Source: Microvelia longipes
Lineage: Eukaryota > Arthropoda > Insecta > Hemiptera > Veliidae
Direction of reading: 5' to 3'
NCBI GenBank assembly: GCA_018340805.1
Contig: JACMZG010001877.1
Coordinates: 110,603-174,602 of the forward strand
DNA length: 64,000 nt
The notes beneath the pieces are model-generated. The model made no database searches. It worked only from the letters and a program-made list of their open reading frames with translations, and was not told the origin of the DNA. Below are positions 44,596 to 58,700 of this stretch, piece after piece. The translations under genes were made by a program, and so were the position numbers. Position 1 is the stretch's first letter. Every line of letters begins with the position of its first letter.

Positions 44596-47511
44596 TTACA
44601 CTTTGCGAACAATTGAAGAAAATAAAGTAAATAAATGAAAAATAGGAAATTAGAAGAAATTACATTAAAAATTTATGAAGATAAATTATTTAAGATAGAG
44701 TTAATTTAATTAAATTTTAATTTTAGGTTTATCCTGAAGGACTATTAAATTAAAATAACATCAAACACACATAAGCGTTTAAATCTAAAATTAAATGTAA
44801 TTTAGAAAAACGCCTTGAATTATAATTAATTTTATTATTATAAGAAATTTAAGCATGAAAATACTCTCCTAAAACTTTTTATAACTTTACCTTTTTTAAT
44901 AAAATATTATTAATTGTAAGGTAAGATAGTAAATTTAAAGCTCTAGGAAGGAGATCTCAGTCTACCGGCAGCAGGGGTCCCGGTAGTAGTAGCTGGGGGC
45001 GGGGCGGGGGGCTCGCGAAACCAGAACTTGTACCCTTAGGGTCAGGAAAATTCCCTTTTATCACTTTCCCTTTTAATTACCCCCTGATTCCATTATCTTT
45101 CTAAATATTTTTTAATTATAGTTTTTCTTTTATTATAATTATAATAATAAGACTAAATTAATAAGAATAAATACAAAACTTTGAATATTTTGAGATAATA
45201 ATAAATACTCTGCCAGGCACTGCACAATGTTTGTGTGTATATTTCATATGTATATTATATGCCTTTTAGGAAATTATTACTTAAAAAATAAACAAATTCT
45301 TATGGTAAATTAGTAATAGAAAATGCAATAATACATCATAGACCCCTCATATCCCTCCACTATACTTCCATACACAACTCTACCTCACCACGTCGTCCAT
45401 GACTCCCACCCCTATTCCAGATGTATCCTAAGCTCTAGGAGTTAGTTCTACCTATTATTATTAATTAATGTGAGGGTAGGTGTAAAACCTTTTTTCACTG
45501 CGACTTTGAGTCATTTGTACAAGTACCCTCGTGTTCTAAAGCTTATAGGAATCCTTTCCTTTTATTATTTCTAAAAGTTGTGTACTAAATTGGCATCTGG
45601 GTTTTTCAATTCTGCTTAGTGTGGCTTCTCCAACAACAGAAATCTCTTGTGTATGCTAGAGCTTCGCATTCAAAAGATTGTGTTGTGATGATGTTTTAGG
45701 GCATTGGCCATAGAGTCTACAGACAGGCTCTTCTTGAAATATGCCATTGTATGCATATGTTTGCTAAGTGACAATGACCAGTTATTAAGCACGTTACTAT
45801 ACTTAAGTTTTATAAAATAAAATAGTTCTACCTTTGTGTTCGTACTATATCTATATTTATATTTTATTACGAAATATTATGTAATAGTTGTCCAGGCAAA
45901 CAAGTGATTTGTATAGTATGTTAACTCAAGTAACCGAAATCCGCGATTGAAATATCTCTTGTGGCTAAAACATGTTAGCCACAGATGTGTATTGTTGAGT
46001 CCTTGTAAAGGCATAGAACACTTAATAACCTACTATTCGAACATGGGAACAAGGTACATCGGTACTTTTACTCACAACCTCGCACCTTAGAATGTTATTA
46101 TAATCTAAATATTATGGTGGTATTACTTCTGTCTCGCTACGCATCACCTTAAAATAAAATATTTAAGTCTAGGGTGTTATGACTTTTGAATGGCTTCGCT
46201 CGTCTTCAGGATGTACTGAATCACAAAGCTAAAGGTGGTACTTCGGTCCTCCTACGATTCACCTTAGAGTTGTTTGGTAACCAATAGTAATTAAATCCTT
46301 GAAAATTATGAAGTGATGAAGCATGAACTTAAAGCTTAAGTAAAATATATTGCTAAACGATATAAAAATTTTAAAGTAAATTCACTGACTTGTGGTAAAA
46401 TATATACTATATTTTATATAGTAGTAGCCCTTCAGGATTAAGCTTGACTCGAATTTTCCTTCAAGGGTTTTCTTACCCTATTTCAGCGGTTTTTTTTAAA
46501 GAAATCCGATAAAAATTGCACATACATCCCCCCACATTGTGGATGTACGCCTCTATAATTTTATGTTTTGTATAATTATACAATAAAATCCATATTGATT
46601 CGTTATAATCAATAATAAAGACCATTTTATTCCGATATAATTGATAAGAAATTATAGCGGAATAAAATAATTTGTTTAATTATTTTTTGTTTAATTCTTA
46701 AAGTTAATTTTATTTTACTATGTTTTATTTTGTTTAAAGTTCAAAGAAATGTTTTGTTTTCATTCAAATTGAGATGAAAAAAATGTTAGTTTATGGAGTG
46801 AAAGTTTTCTTCAGTTCATACTAAAATTGTTTTCTGTATGTTATTGTCATTTTCTTTATACTATAGTATTTCTATATTTACTTTATATATCCTTATCTTT
46901 CACTCGTCCCACACGTGCAACTTATTGAAAAGAATAGATACACAGTAAGAAAAGTTCATAGATTTAGCAGACAAGATTCAACCTCCTATTCCAGACCAAA
47001 TCTTTTGATCATCACCTGGATGATCAGCTGAATCAAACTGAAATTTTACAGAGATTCGTAGTTTTACAAGTGTTTGCTTTGCTTAAAGTGTGCACTTTAA
47101 ATTTGTTTAATTATTATTGTGTTCTGGACACTTCATCTATTGCAAGACGTTGTTCCAACGTTTTAACAGAGTTTTAAGTAAATTTTATGGACTTAATTCA
47201 TTGTGAATTCAACAGTAAGTAGGCTGTTTGCTGTTGACAATTGGCCTGTGGGACCGTCACTTGTTTACCAAATACTTTTTAACTTTTAGCCGAATATAAT
47301 TTGATTTTTTTCAATATTTATAATTAATTAACCGGATTTATTATTTTATGTATACGTTCAATTATTCACTCAATATTCCTTTTTATATAACCGTAATTAC
47401 ACTCTATTATGTACAAAATATTATTTAATTTTATCATTTTTAAAGTGTACTCAAAAAAGTTAAAATAATTTATACATAAAAATTTCAATATAAAATATAT
47501 TCAAATTTCTA
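44596..47511. other. No gene seen; one GC-rich patch
   Basis: The region is AT-rich except for 44960-45020, where runs of G (44995-44999, 45001-45004 and 45006-45011) follow a ccggcagcaggggtcccgg block. Around 46590-46670 are degenerate ataatcaataataaa units related to the tandem repeats at 47.9 kb. No gene is supported. Confidence 0.45.
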
Positions 47512-48075
47512 GGTTATGTAAATATTTTGTTATTGTTATTTTATTTAAGTTAACTATATGAGGAAAGTAAACAATTTATCTGGGTTCTATTTAATTATAG
47601 TTTTTTTTTAACAGCAGCTAATGCAATTTTAGACTTGACTCAAGTGGAATGTAACTGAGTATTTAATGAGCCAAGTAAACAATTTTGATCCACTATGATC
47701 AATAATAAATTCCATTTTGATCCCCTATAATTGACGTAGGTTATGTAAATATTTTGATATTGTTATTTTATTTAAAATAATTTTATGAGGAAAGTAAAAA
47801 ATGTATCTGGGTTCTATTTAATTGTAGTTTTTTTAGCAGCAGCTAATACAATTTTAGACATGACTCAACTGGGATGTAACTAAGTATTTTAATGACACAA
47901 GTAAACAATTTTGATTCTCTATAATCAATAATATATTTAATTTTGATCCCGTATAAGCGATAAATTACATTTTGATCCACTATAATCAATAATAAATTAC
48001 AATTTGATCCACTATAATCCATACTAAATTACATTTTGATCCACTATAATCAATAATGAATTCCATTTTGAAGTA
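47512..48075. repeat. 227-bp tandem duplication plus about 33-bp units
   Basis: Copy 1 starts at 47512 and copy 2 at 47739, both beginning ggttatgtaaatattttg and sharing gaggaaagtaaa, atctgggttctatttaatt and agcagctaatacaatttta. Each ends in units like tttgatccactataatcaat then aataaattaca. Past copy 2 these units repeat three or four more times to 48075. No coding potential. Confidence 0.85.
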
Positions 48076-48600
48076 AACAATGATAATAAACGCGTTTTCG
48101 CTGCGCAAATTACATTATAATAAATTTGGAGTCGATTCACCAAGTGGTGAAGCCCAGCGACACGCATTCATACGCAGTTTGAATGTCATTTCAGTTTCTG
48201 GACACATAGTAAATTTATACGTGTCATTAGTGGGCGTTTAATATGGATTGGTGCATTATGTGAATAAATATTAACAACTTTTTGTATTTTAATCTATATG
48301 TAACCTTCTTAGCGAATCATTGAATAAATGTTTATCAAAAATGGCTTTTAAAATAATTTAATAAAAATATTTCTCTGTAAACTTTAACATTTGAAAAAAT
48401 AATTGTTTTTTCGTTGGAAAGTAAAATTGTATTTACATTTTCCGTTGGGAATAAAAAACGACGAATGTTTGTAACCATCAATATTTGTCAGTTTATATGT
48501 TGTAAAAGTTGTATCGGGGAAAGCCAGTTGAGTTATTTTTTATCACTTATCTTGACAGTGTTTTGAAACTCTCGATCCTCTGTGAAGTCGGTGTTCTCAC
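48076..48600. other. No gene seen
   Basis: Unassigned AT-rich DNA. Confidence 0.5.
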
Positions 48601-48628
48601 TTAGTCGTTACTCCGTGCAATCGGTTTT

Positions 48629-48663
48629 CTCACTCTCTCGATACTCTGTTTCGAGAGAGTGAG
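48629..48663. other. Hairpin with 12-bp perfect stem
   Basis: ctcactctctcg, 11-nt loop, cgagagagtgag. It lies at the start of the pyrimidine-rich degenerate repeat region that leads into the 24-bp minisatellite. Confidence 0.6.
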
Positions 48664-48754
48664 AGAACAATCTGTTTTCTCATTCACTTTTCACTCTGTG
48701 CTTTCGGGTTTATCACTCATTCTTACATTAAGTTTTCTCATATACTTATTACTC

Positions 48755-48880
48755 CGTTTTTTCACACTCAAAGCACTCTGTTTTTTCACACTCTAAGCAC
48801 TCTGTTTTTTCACACTCTAAGCACTCTGTTTTTTCACACTCTAAGCACTCTGTTTTTTCACTAAGCACTCTGTTTTTTAC
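48755..48880. repeat. 24-bp minisatellite, about five units
   Basis: Unit cactctaagcactctgttt plus tttca, with the last unit shortened. The upstream stretch 48560-48754 contains older, degenerate relatives (actctgttttctcactc type). Confidence 0.85.
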
Positions 48881-50094
48881 TCACTCTTCTATCCGTCTAA
48901 CAAGGTTTCTCGCTCGCTCGACACTCAAGCCCTAGACTGATTTGACAGGGCTACAATAGATTGATGGAATAACTCGATTTTTATCTAATAAATCTCTTTA
49001 TTTAATTCTTTTACTTCTTATATTTTCTTCTTTTCACTTTATTTACAGCTGAATTAGAAAGTTTTAAACCTCCGGCAGACGGTTTAACCATGCCAAAAAT
49101 GTTTAAATGTATTATGCTGTGTTATACACAACTTGTATTCTTCTTATATGCCAATAAACATTTTACTCTCTTATTTCCTTATTTCGAAAAAATAACATTT
49201 TATATTACATCTATTATAAAGTTTTATTATACGTTGTATAATATACATAATTCAATGTGCAATATAAAATTTACATTATTTATTCAAAATTCTGTTTTAA
49301 GTTATTTTAAAAGCATTTGTTTTATTTATCTTCCTCGAAAATAAAATTTCATACAAAGAAAGGAAAATACAATCTTCATTTCATTAAAATCTAATTTCAA
49401 CGTTACCCATACTCTTAAAAGAAAAATATATGTGACTTATAGGGACGTTTGTGTTATTTGTATTGCAACAATATATTTGTATATGTGTGAGTAGTGCACA
49501 CATACACTTACAGTACATATTATGAATACATCGCAAACGACCCTGGAAGTATTGGATGAAACATCAGACAAGGTAATAGTAATTGTAAGTTTTGGAAGAC
49601 CTAGTGAGTACATTTCATTTTTTGATCCTTTTCACTAACCTCGAAATCGTCCACCCACCACTAAACCACCGTTACCTTATCTTCATCGAACCTCCTGCTA
49701 CGATGGATGAAGGTCCTGCCATCTTAAAGATTCTAGATCATCGCATAGCTCTCATGTTCCAAAAAGTTGAAAACTGAGCCTTCCCCAATCCTTCACTTAT
49801 TCCTATGTAATGATAAACTTCTTCCACTTCGTCCACAACACATTAGCTAGGTGTTTATTGAATCCGCAGTGTTATGTTAGAATGTCTACCATAAGCTTAA
49901 GCCTTAAGAGTAAAGTTTGTCTTGTTATAATTTAGTGATTGGGTAACCCAATAAAACTTAATGTCGCTAAACCTTTTTTCTAGCTTAAGTACAATAACTA
50001 GTTTGTTTCTCTTCCACATCTTGTCTAACCACAAAAACTATGACTTACATCAACACTATAACACCTACAAATACATCAATAAATAGGGTGTCTT
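48881..50094. other. No gene seen
   Basis: Unassigned. A short ATG frame at 49524, with aag|gtaata 51 bases later, looks like a possible first exon and donor site, but nothing supports a gene. Confidence 0.4.
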
Positions 50095-50290
50095 TTCCGG
50101 ACGCCCATTTTGCGAAACCTTTCTTAACATAGATTTTCTTGCTCATCCTCACTACTTTGGAATCTTGTTCACAAAAACATAAAAATTACCAATTTATGCT
50201 ACAGTAGATTTTCGGGCTCGCTTCGCTCGTCCTCAAACAAATATTACGTTTCTATCCAGGTACTTACCTTGCTTGACTGCGAAACACAAG
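50095..50290 (-). repeat. R1 3' part, reverse orientation
   Basis: ttttcttgctcatcctcact, ttttcgggctcgcttcgctc and gtcctcaaacaa on +, i.e. the gacgagcgaagcgagcccga motif on the minus strand. Confidence 0.6.
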
Positions 50291-50765
50291 TCATCAAACG
50301 GAAACCGTTGATAATCTGCCATAGCTGAAAGTTTCCATACTTGTTTATTTAAAACGAGATGCCTTTGGAATTTTGTTGTCAAGGCACTGACACCTTTGTC
50401 CTTGTTCGAGTATTTTCAATGCCGCGGCTAGTTTCAGCCAGATTGTTATTTTTTTGTATTGTGATTTAGTGGCATCATACACAATTAAAAAAATGATAAG
50501 GTTCTGAACATTAAGGTCAATTTCCGTACTAAGCTTTGTTCAAATCAGAAAACACGTTCAAAAGTCCACTCTCACACACACACACACACATATACGAAAT
50601 AAAACTATTTAAAACCTTTTAGAAGACAGCAACCAAGAAAAAAAGTCAAGAAAAACAAAAAGAAAAAATGTAAGAAGATAGTGGAGGACTAAACGAGGTA
50701 ATGGAGACCAATCAACTTACAATGACCAATATACCTAATACACCAGAACAATATGATACACATGT
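50291..50765. other. No gene seen; short CA repeat
   Basis: A CA run occupies 50573-50590. A purine-rich stretch at 50625-50700 precedes the hairpin below. Confidence 0.5.
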
Positions 50766-50803
50766 TTGTATTATAACATGGTATGGACCATGTTATAATA
50801 CAA
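50766..50803. repeat. Perfect hairpin, 17-bp stem, 4-nt loop
   Basis: ttgtattataacatggt, loop atgg, accatgttataatacaa, with no mismatch. The surrounding sequence does not extend the stem, so it is shorter than an animal microRNA precursor. Confidence 0.85.
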
Positions 50804-53800
50804 CACAACAATGCTAATACTAATAATAAAGGAATATCAAAACTCCACCCCATGACGATAAAATTTAAAGACAATGAAATTTTACAAATAACCGGTATTT
50901 CTGTGAACAAAATAAAAATAACACTTAAGAATAAAATTAATTAAAACAAATTCATAACTTCCCAAATACTGATTGAAAATTGTAACACATTCATTCCTAA
51001 ATCAATCATTTACACAAAAGGGGTTGTTCGAGGAATTGAGAAGCTTAACAGAAACGGAAATTTTAGAAAATATGAATTTTCAGAACAAATATAAAACTAA
51101 TAGACGTTAAACGAATAACAAGAAAAGTGATTGACAACAATACACCAAAATTGATCCTCACACAATCAATATTTATAACTGTTAGAGGCCAATCATTCAC
51201 TAGACGTTACAGCGAGCCATTTGGTTAACACTTCTAGTATGTATAATCACTGTAGAGGTAGGTATTCGAGTATAGCTAGTGAGGTGGGGAGTAATATTCT
51301 CGAGTCTCCAGCAACCAATAATCGAGGGGGGCTCGTCTCTATACGATATTTCATATCATAATAATATCAATATCACCGTCAATCAAACATAAAAAAAAAC
51401 ATCAACCTACACTTACTTTTTCCAAAATATTTTGATTTTGCTATCATTCATTAATTATGTAGATTTATAATTGCCTCAAAAAAGAAGATTTTTTTCTTTT
51501 AAAACATTTAGAAAAAGAAATAACACAATTCAAAAGCCTAACCAAGGAGAAAAAATAAATTTGCGTTTAAACTTATGAGATAAATAACTGAGAAACTCAA
51601 CAACAACAAAAATTAAGACAACAACAAGACATTTTTTTTTACTGAATCAAAGACATCAGACATCAAGTTGTCTCTTTATTCATTGATACAAAGTAAAATA
51701 ATTGAAATAGAAGATATAAGTCATTAGAAATCGAACCAAAATGTAATATGAAGCAATGTATAATTTAAAATAATGAAAGCATTGGTTTTCTGTGATAGTA
51801 TATTGTATAGTCTACTTACACATACTTACTCAGGCACCCAAATATTTAAACGCGTTTATTATTCTTTTAAAAAAAAAAAAAAAAAAAAACCTAAATTGGT
51901 GAGCATGTCAAAGGCCATTAGGAGTAATTTATTATACTTAAAAAACAAAAAACGAAGTTTTTTTTAAATTGTATTTTTGGCAGTAAAAGTAGTTTAAAGT
52001 AAATTCGATATGAAACTGAATTTTACTATAATAGTTTTATCTCACAAAATATCTCCTATATATGCGAGGAGATAAAGTCATTCGTATAAAGAGTAAGTCA
52101 ATTACAGTAGCTACACGCTCTGCTATATAGAACGACTGTGCTTGCTTCGTCTAAAGTACATTTTTTTGTTTGTTTAATACAAACTCTAAAATATTTAATT
52201 TAACAATGTTTTGTTTATCATTGCTGTTTGGTGTAAATAACTAAATGCCAATTTTGGGCGGGAACTTCATCAGGTGGGTCCCATACACTTTAATTATCGA
52301 TTAAAGTTAGCAAATTTTAATCTCTCTGGCATAAACACAGCGGGAGTTACAAAACTCTTCTCAAATTTTAATGGTGAACACAATACGTTTTTATATACCT
52401 ACGATAGTAGGCGAGGAAAAGGAATTAAAAAACAAGTCAAAAACCATTTATTGGATTATTAACAACATTAAATTAATTAATTTTAGTTTTTTGGGCTTTA
52501 GCTGCGTAATCTTTATGAAATTCTAGCCTGAAGAAATTAGGGTAGCATAAAACTACTTATTACTGTATTTTTCTTTTACATGTTTGTTTAAACTAAAAGT
52601 TAATAATTGTTAAATTATGAAAATAAATTTTTGCGATCTTGTCGGCGACTATATTTTTTTTTTGGTGCCACCTATATTTTACAGTTAGCGATCATGTTTA
52701 CCTAGAATATATTGTAGAAATAGATTACTCTGAAGTTTGAAGATGCACTCTATAGGGGCTTTATTGTGTTCAGAATGTGACTATAATATCATAGAGTACA
52801 TAATGAACTACATCTCGATAAAGATATAAAGCTAATTTAAATTTAAATCGTAATCTTATATTCTAATGTATAACATTGTACTAGGGTATAAAAAATTAAT
52901 AAACTAAAATAAAAAATACCTTTTACATTTATAGAAGAAGGTTGAATCCCTTGAAAATAAGTAAAACTGAAAATTTCGCTTAAAAGTTTAGTATGAAATA
53001 TAATAGATATAATAGATATAATAGAGTTACGCGAGTAGATATAAGATGTGAGAGATGGCACAGCACTGACCCGTTGAGAGCAAGATCTGCGAGAAGACTG
53101 AAGCTGTGTGGCTCATACCACACCCCCCTAGCCCACCTCGACCTTTCAACCACATCATCGACCTCACTTGACTTAATAAGTATTTCTTTCTTTAATTTTG
53201 AAGACATTTGTTCTTTTCTTACTAGAATTTTATCATAAATATTGGTGATCCTTAGTGATATGATGGAGAGTTAATTTTAATTAACTTACGATTGGTGTGA
53301 TATTTAATTTGGAACATGCAATGGAAGAAAGTTTTACCATTCAAGTTTATGTTTCCTCTAAAGGTAAAGCTGGAGGAGGCAAACTAATTTTGGCTCCTGA
53401 GGCTTACCGAGAAAAATAATACGAGAGCTGAAATCTTTCATCCTTGATGCTTATTGAATTTTACTCACGATTTTTTATCTAATACAAACCTATATTACAA
53501 CCTATTACATAAAGATAAATTCCAAAGGAAGCAGGGATCTTAAGGCAACATTAAAACAGTTATTGATATTACCATATGATGAACGTAATTAGTTATAATA
53601 AAACTTATAAATATATTGATAGATCAGTTTGCGGATGAGGTTGAAGAGTTGCTGGGTCAGTTGAATATTTAAAAGTATCGCTCCATCCAAGCATTGAAAA
53701 CTTATGTGAACAATTTGACTTTTGTCTATCAACGCGATATGCTGCTACTATCAATCTAATTGCAACATGATTTTTCAGTGACGGTGTTAAAAAATTGTGC

Positions 53801-53855
53801 AAGTACTCTCAGACAAGCATAAAGTTGATTAGCTTTGATAGTAACTTACATACTT
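50804..53855. other. No gene seen
   Basis: Unassigned AT-rich DNA. It contains an A-run of about 20 at 51869-51889, an ataatag triplicate at about 53001-53026 and a moderately GC-rich stretch at 53040-53160. The piece 52380-52432 (cacaatacgtttttatatac, then cgaggaaaaggaa) resembles an inverted R1 start. Confidence 0.45.
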
Positions 53856-53915
53856 ATATGTATATATATATATAATATATATATATATATAATATATATA
53901 TATATATATAATATA
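53856..53915. repeat. TA microsatellite
   Basis: TA repeat with two aatat breaks. Confidence 0.9.
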
Positions 53916-54361
53916 ATTAATTAATTAATAGCTCGTTAGAAATCGTATTTAAATATTTATTTATTCCTATTATTTTTTTATATTTTTTTTATTTATTATT
54001 TTTAAAATCAAAGAATAAAACGTATTTTTTAGTAATATTTTGTTCATACAGTTATTCATTAATAACTAAATACAATAAAAATGCCTGATTTGAAATATTA
54101 AAATGTCGTTTAAAAAATTTAAATGTTGCCTGTGCATGCGTTAATATAGGTTTAATGTAATCAATTGTTTTTAAGTATTATTTATTTATATGTAGTATTT
54201 ATTTTAGATGTTATTTATCCTAATTTAATAATCTAGCATAATTATTTTAACTGTTATTTTTCATTAATACTGTATTAATTTCTTTAAGATAATCAGCAAA
54301 CTCCAGGCAGACGGCTTAGGCCATGCCTTATATTTGTATTGTAAAATAGTTATGATATTGT
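53916..54361. other. No gene seen
   Basis: Very AT-rich, unassigned. Confidence 0.5.
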
Positions 54362-54362
54362 G

Positions 54363-54393
<31 letters not shown>

Positions 54394-54430
54394 ATATATA
54401 TATTATATAAATGATTATATATATATATCA
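54362..54430. repeat. TA microsatellite
   Basis: Two TA blocks separated by attat and aaatgat interruptions. Confidence 0.9.
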
Positions 54431-55540
54431 TGATAACACAATATGATATGATAATGATACTTATATGATGCTTTGTCAGTGAAATATTAATAAAGTCTGA
54501 TCTGGATTTTTTTGATATTTTCAATCAAGCAGGCATTAATAGCAAATATTTTCTAAAGGAAATGATATTTATAAAATAGTATTAGTCTTATGCATGCCTC
54601 TAAAAGAGTCACATTTTTTTTTATTAAATCCATCTCTATACCATACAGCGTTACCAGAAATTTGAGGTGGGTCCCCACTGAAACCTTCACAACTAAGTGT
54701 ATAAGGTTTTTCATTGGAGAATGAATTGTCATGTAATCAGAGTTCAAGTATGGGACGCTAAATACCACTTACTATTTTACAGTGATCTCTAATAATAGGG
54801 ATCTTTCAGTTCTCAATGTTCTATAAGTCTTAAGCCAAAAAGCATAACTAAGCTTAAATGAATTATTATCATTTTAACTATTTGCTCTAAAAAACTAATT
54901 ACCTCTTCATTTTTTTCGGGAAAATTATTAATCACAATCAACAGTGGAATGATTATTCTTCACTAAAGCCTATATCAACTTTATCTAACTAATCGCCGAA
55001 TGACAAGTAGTTTAAGTAGAAAAAATAATTTCAATTGTTATTCAACTGGAAATTGCAGTGAAAAGAACTAAGAAAAAGAAGTTATTGACATTTACTGGCA
55101 TTATAATGGGTAAAACATTATTAAAAATATATTATTTTAAATATATTTTTTTCTATACTGAGAAGATGAGACGCAAAATCAATATACTTCAAAAATTTCA
55201 ATATAAATTAGGATTTTCTTGGCTCCTGATGATGTTTCAAACAATAGAAACAAAACGTAATCACCAACACATTTTTAATTCCTACAATTAAATCAGCTTG
55301 CACAATATTCAATTGAAGAGTTTACAATTAAAAACGTTGTGTTGGCAAATTTATATATGATTATATTTGTATCAACAAATTATAAATTGTTGAACATATT
55401 TATGAAAATTAAGCAAAAAGGCAGCCAAATTTTAATTTATCATCTATATTACTTCTGCAGTAACTCCGCTTCGCTAGGGCAATAAATTAAAGCCTGTTTT
55501 TTCTAAAGCTCATCATTAATATCTATGTATAATTATTTAT
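54431..55540. other. No gene seen
   Basis: Unassigned. The two open frames (near 54550-54768 on the minus strand and 55058-55291 on +) lack any recognisable domain. Confidence 0.45.
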
Positions 55541-55730
55541 TAGGGTTTCGAAGATAATCTTCGAAACCTTTATACTTCTGTCGAGCGTCTGTCTGTCCGA
55601 TTTCTCATCTCAGGAACTACAATAGCTAGGAAGGAATTTGGTGTATACATTGTGTAACTATTTATCTAATCAAACAGGAAAAATATAGCCAAACTATGCG
55701 CATCTGTCGATTATGAGCGAATGGCACATT
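55541..55730 (+). repeat. Leader of the satellite block, with palindrome
   Basis: Starts with ggtttcgaagat-a-atcttcgaaacc (25-bp palindrome with a one-base centre) at about 55544-55568, then ctgtcgagcgtctgtctgtc. This leader occurs once, immediately before the tandem units, and may be the end of the element from which the satellite arose. Confidence 0.55.
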
Positions 55731-58700
55731 CGCCAAAAAAAATATTTTATATGAAAAAAATCATGTGGGGTATCAAATTGTAGGTATCGATGGGTAGTAC
55801 ACAAATATGGATCGCTTTTCAAAATAGGCTATTACACCCGCCAAAAATCTCGAAACCACAAAAATGCTTTCCCCCCCCCTTTAAGGCATAAGAGAAGCCC
55901 TAAAAATATAAGACCAATAGCGAATAAAAGCACTTTCCGGGCCATAGAAATTCTTCGAAAAAAACTTTCAAAAGTTAAAGTTTCTAAAATTCAAAAATCC
56001 GCACATCGCGCACGCGCAAAAAAATATATTTTCTTTGTATCAAATCAATCTGTTGGGGTATCAAACTTAAATATCATGGGTAGTACACAAATGCATCGAG
56101 CTTTTTCAAAAGAGCGGCATAAAACCCGCCAAAATCTCGAAAAAAAAGCCACCAAAAAAATGCTTGCCCCCCCCCCTTTAAGGCATAAGGAGAAGCCCTA
56201 AAATATTGGGACCAATAGCCAATAAAGAGCACTTTCCGGCCATGAGAAATTTCTTCGGAAAAAAACAAAAAGTAATTTAGCAATTTTCAAAAATCGCACA
56301 TACGCGCAGCGCCAAAAAAAAATTTATTTTTGATGTTGGGGGTATCAAACTGTATCATCGATGGGTGTAAACAAATATGCATCGCTTTTTCAAAAATGGC
56401 GCTATAACACCGCCAAAAATCTCGAAAACACCAAAAAATGCTTGCCCCCCCCCCCTTTTAAGGCATAAGGAGAAGCCCTAAAAATATGGGACCAATAGCG
56501 AATAAAAGCACTTTCCGGGCCATAGAAATTCTTCGGAAAAAAAAAGTTTCAAAAGTTATTAAGCAAATTTTCAAAATCGCACATAATCTCGCTCTGACAC
56601 GCGGCACACAAAATAATTGATATTTATTCTTATTTTTGAAATGTCTATTCAAGTATGCGATTGGGATTATTCAAAACTGTACGTGTGTAATCGATGGGCT
56701 ATAAAGTACACAAAGTATGCATCGCTTTTTTTCAAAATAGCGGCGATACAACGCCGCTCCGAAAAATCATCTTACCATGCTTTCCCCTGAAAATACAACA
56801 ACAATAAAAATTGCTATTGCCCCTCCCCTTTTAAAGTCAGTTAAGGAGAAGCACCGTAATATACTTATCTGGGAGACCAATAGCCGAATAGATAAGGCCC
56901 TTTCCGGGCCATTCTAGATAATGATTCTCTGTGAAAAAAGGACAGTACAAATATTAATTTAGCATTTCAAAATTCCACATACGCGCACGCGCCAGAAAAA
57001 AAAAAATATGTTTCCTTTGTTGAAAAATTTCGTGTGGGGTATCAAACTGTTAGGATCGATGGGTAGTACACAATATGAAATCGCTTTTTTTCATAAATAG
57101 CGCATACACCGCCAAAATCTTATGGCAACATAAACGAACCACAAAAAGGATGCTTTCCCTGCAGGCCCCCCTTTCAAGGCATCACCAGGTAAAGAGGCCA
57201 AGCTTAGAATCAATTAATGAACCTCCTGTCGCGAATGCAAATCGTGTCGGGAACACATAAAAATTCTCGGAAATAAAGTTCTTATATAAATATACCTTTC
57301 AGCTCAAGGTGTCAAGAGAATCGGCACAATACGCCACGCGCCAAAAAAAATATGGGAAAAAGCATCGTGATAAGGTGGGGACAAACTGGTAGTAAGCCTA
57401 GTACACACAATTATCTGTCATGCATCCAAAATGCTGCATAGAGACACCTCGCCATAAAATAAGCGGTTATAAGACCTACCAACGAAATTGCTTGTTTTGT
57501 TCCCCCCCTCTAATATGCAGTGGAAGGAAGTAAGCCCGAAAAAAATAAACAATAGCGAATGAAAAGCACTTCCGGGCCATAGAAATCGTGGCGAAAAAAG
57601 GGTGCAAAAAGGTGTAATGTAGCAAGTGCAAAATCGCACATTACGCGCAACCGCGCCTACAATAAAAAGACGGAAAGGGAAAGAAAAAGTGGCTTGTGAT
57701 CTTAAAACATATAGTAGCTCTTAACAACTTTTGGGATGTTCTTAGCTATATTAGGTAATTTTAACACTGTTCTTTGTGACATTTATGTATACACAAATTT
57801 GGCATCCGCGTGTTTTTTTCATCAAAGAATGGGGCGGCTTTTTAACACCGCCAAAAATCTTCGAATAACCACCAAAAAATGCTTATGTCACCCCATCCCC
57901 TATTTAGCGAATTTCAATGAGAAGACTCATTAACAATTTAAGAATTTTGGGACCCATAGCCTCATAATAGACAGAGCAGCTTTACCGCTCATAGTGAAAT
58001 TTTTCGTATGCGCAAGATATAAAAAAAAAGGTTTCAAAAAGGTAAGTGTTTGTAGCAATATTTCAAATCGCATTTACATACGCGCACGCGCCAAAATAAA
58101 TTTTTTTTTGAAAATTCAGTGTAGATAGTAGTCAAACTGTATGACAGGGTATCAAGGGGTAGTACATGCATATATGGGCATTCGCTTTCAATAATGCGTA
58201 TTTACACCCGCCAAAAATTCTCGAAACCCCACGAAACAATAGTTTTTTCCCCGCTCCCTCCTTAAAGCCGGAGCAGAAGGAGATAGTGGCTAATAATTTA
58301 TATATGGACCAATCAGTCTCGGCGAGGTATACTCTAAAAAGCACATGTTTACTCGCGACCACGGACCAGTATTAAAGATGTTCTGTGCGCACAATAATAA
58401 GTCAAAATGCATTTAGCGCCATTTCATAATCGACGACTATGACGGCGCACCCCGGGCGTGCTAACACAAAAAAATTATTTTTTCTAGAAATCTGGCGTAT
58501 GCAAACGATTAAAATTGAGTTGTTAACTTCGGGTAATTCGGAAGGTGGGTTAATAACAAAAAAAATTATGCAATCTGTCTTTGTTTCGAAAAGGAAATAG
58601 CGGCTATACCCCGGTCGCAAGATAATTCTCGGTGTAATCACACAATTCAAATAAATGTGCTTTTGCTGCTACCCACCCTTTAAGCCAATGATACGAGAAA

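Noticed and set aside
49524..49578. Possible first coding exon with a splice donor
   Set aside because: Only about 17 codons, with no similarity and no downstream exon found.
53605..53802. Transposase-like fragment
   Set aside because: Hints of residues in several frames but no diagnostic motif.
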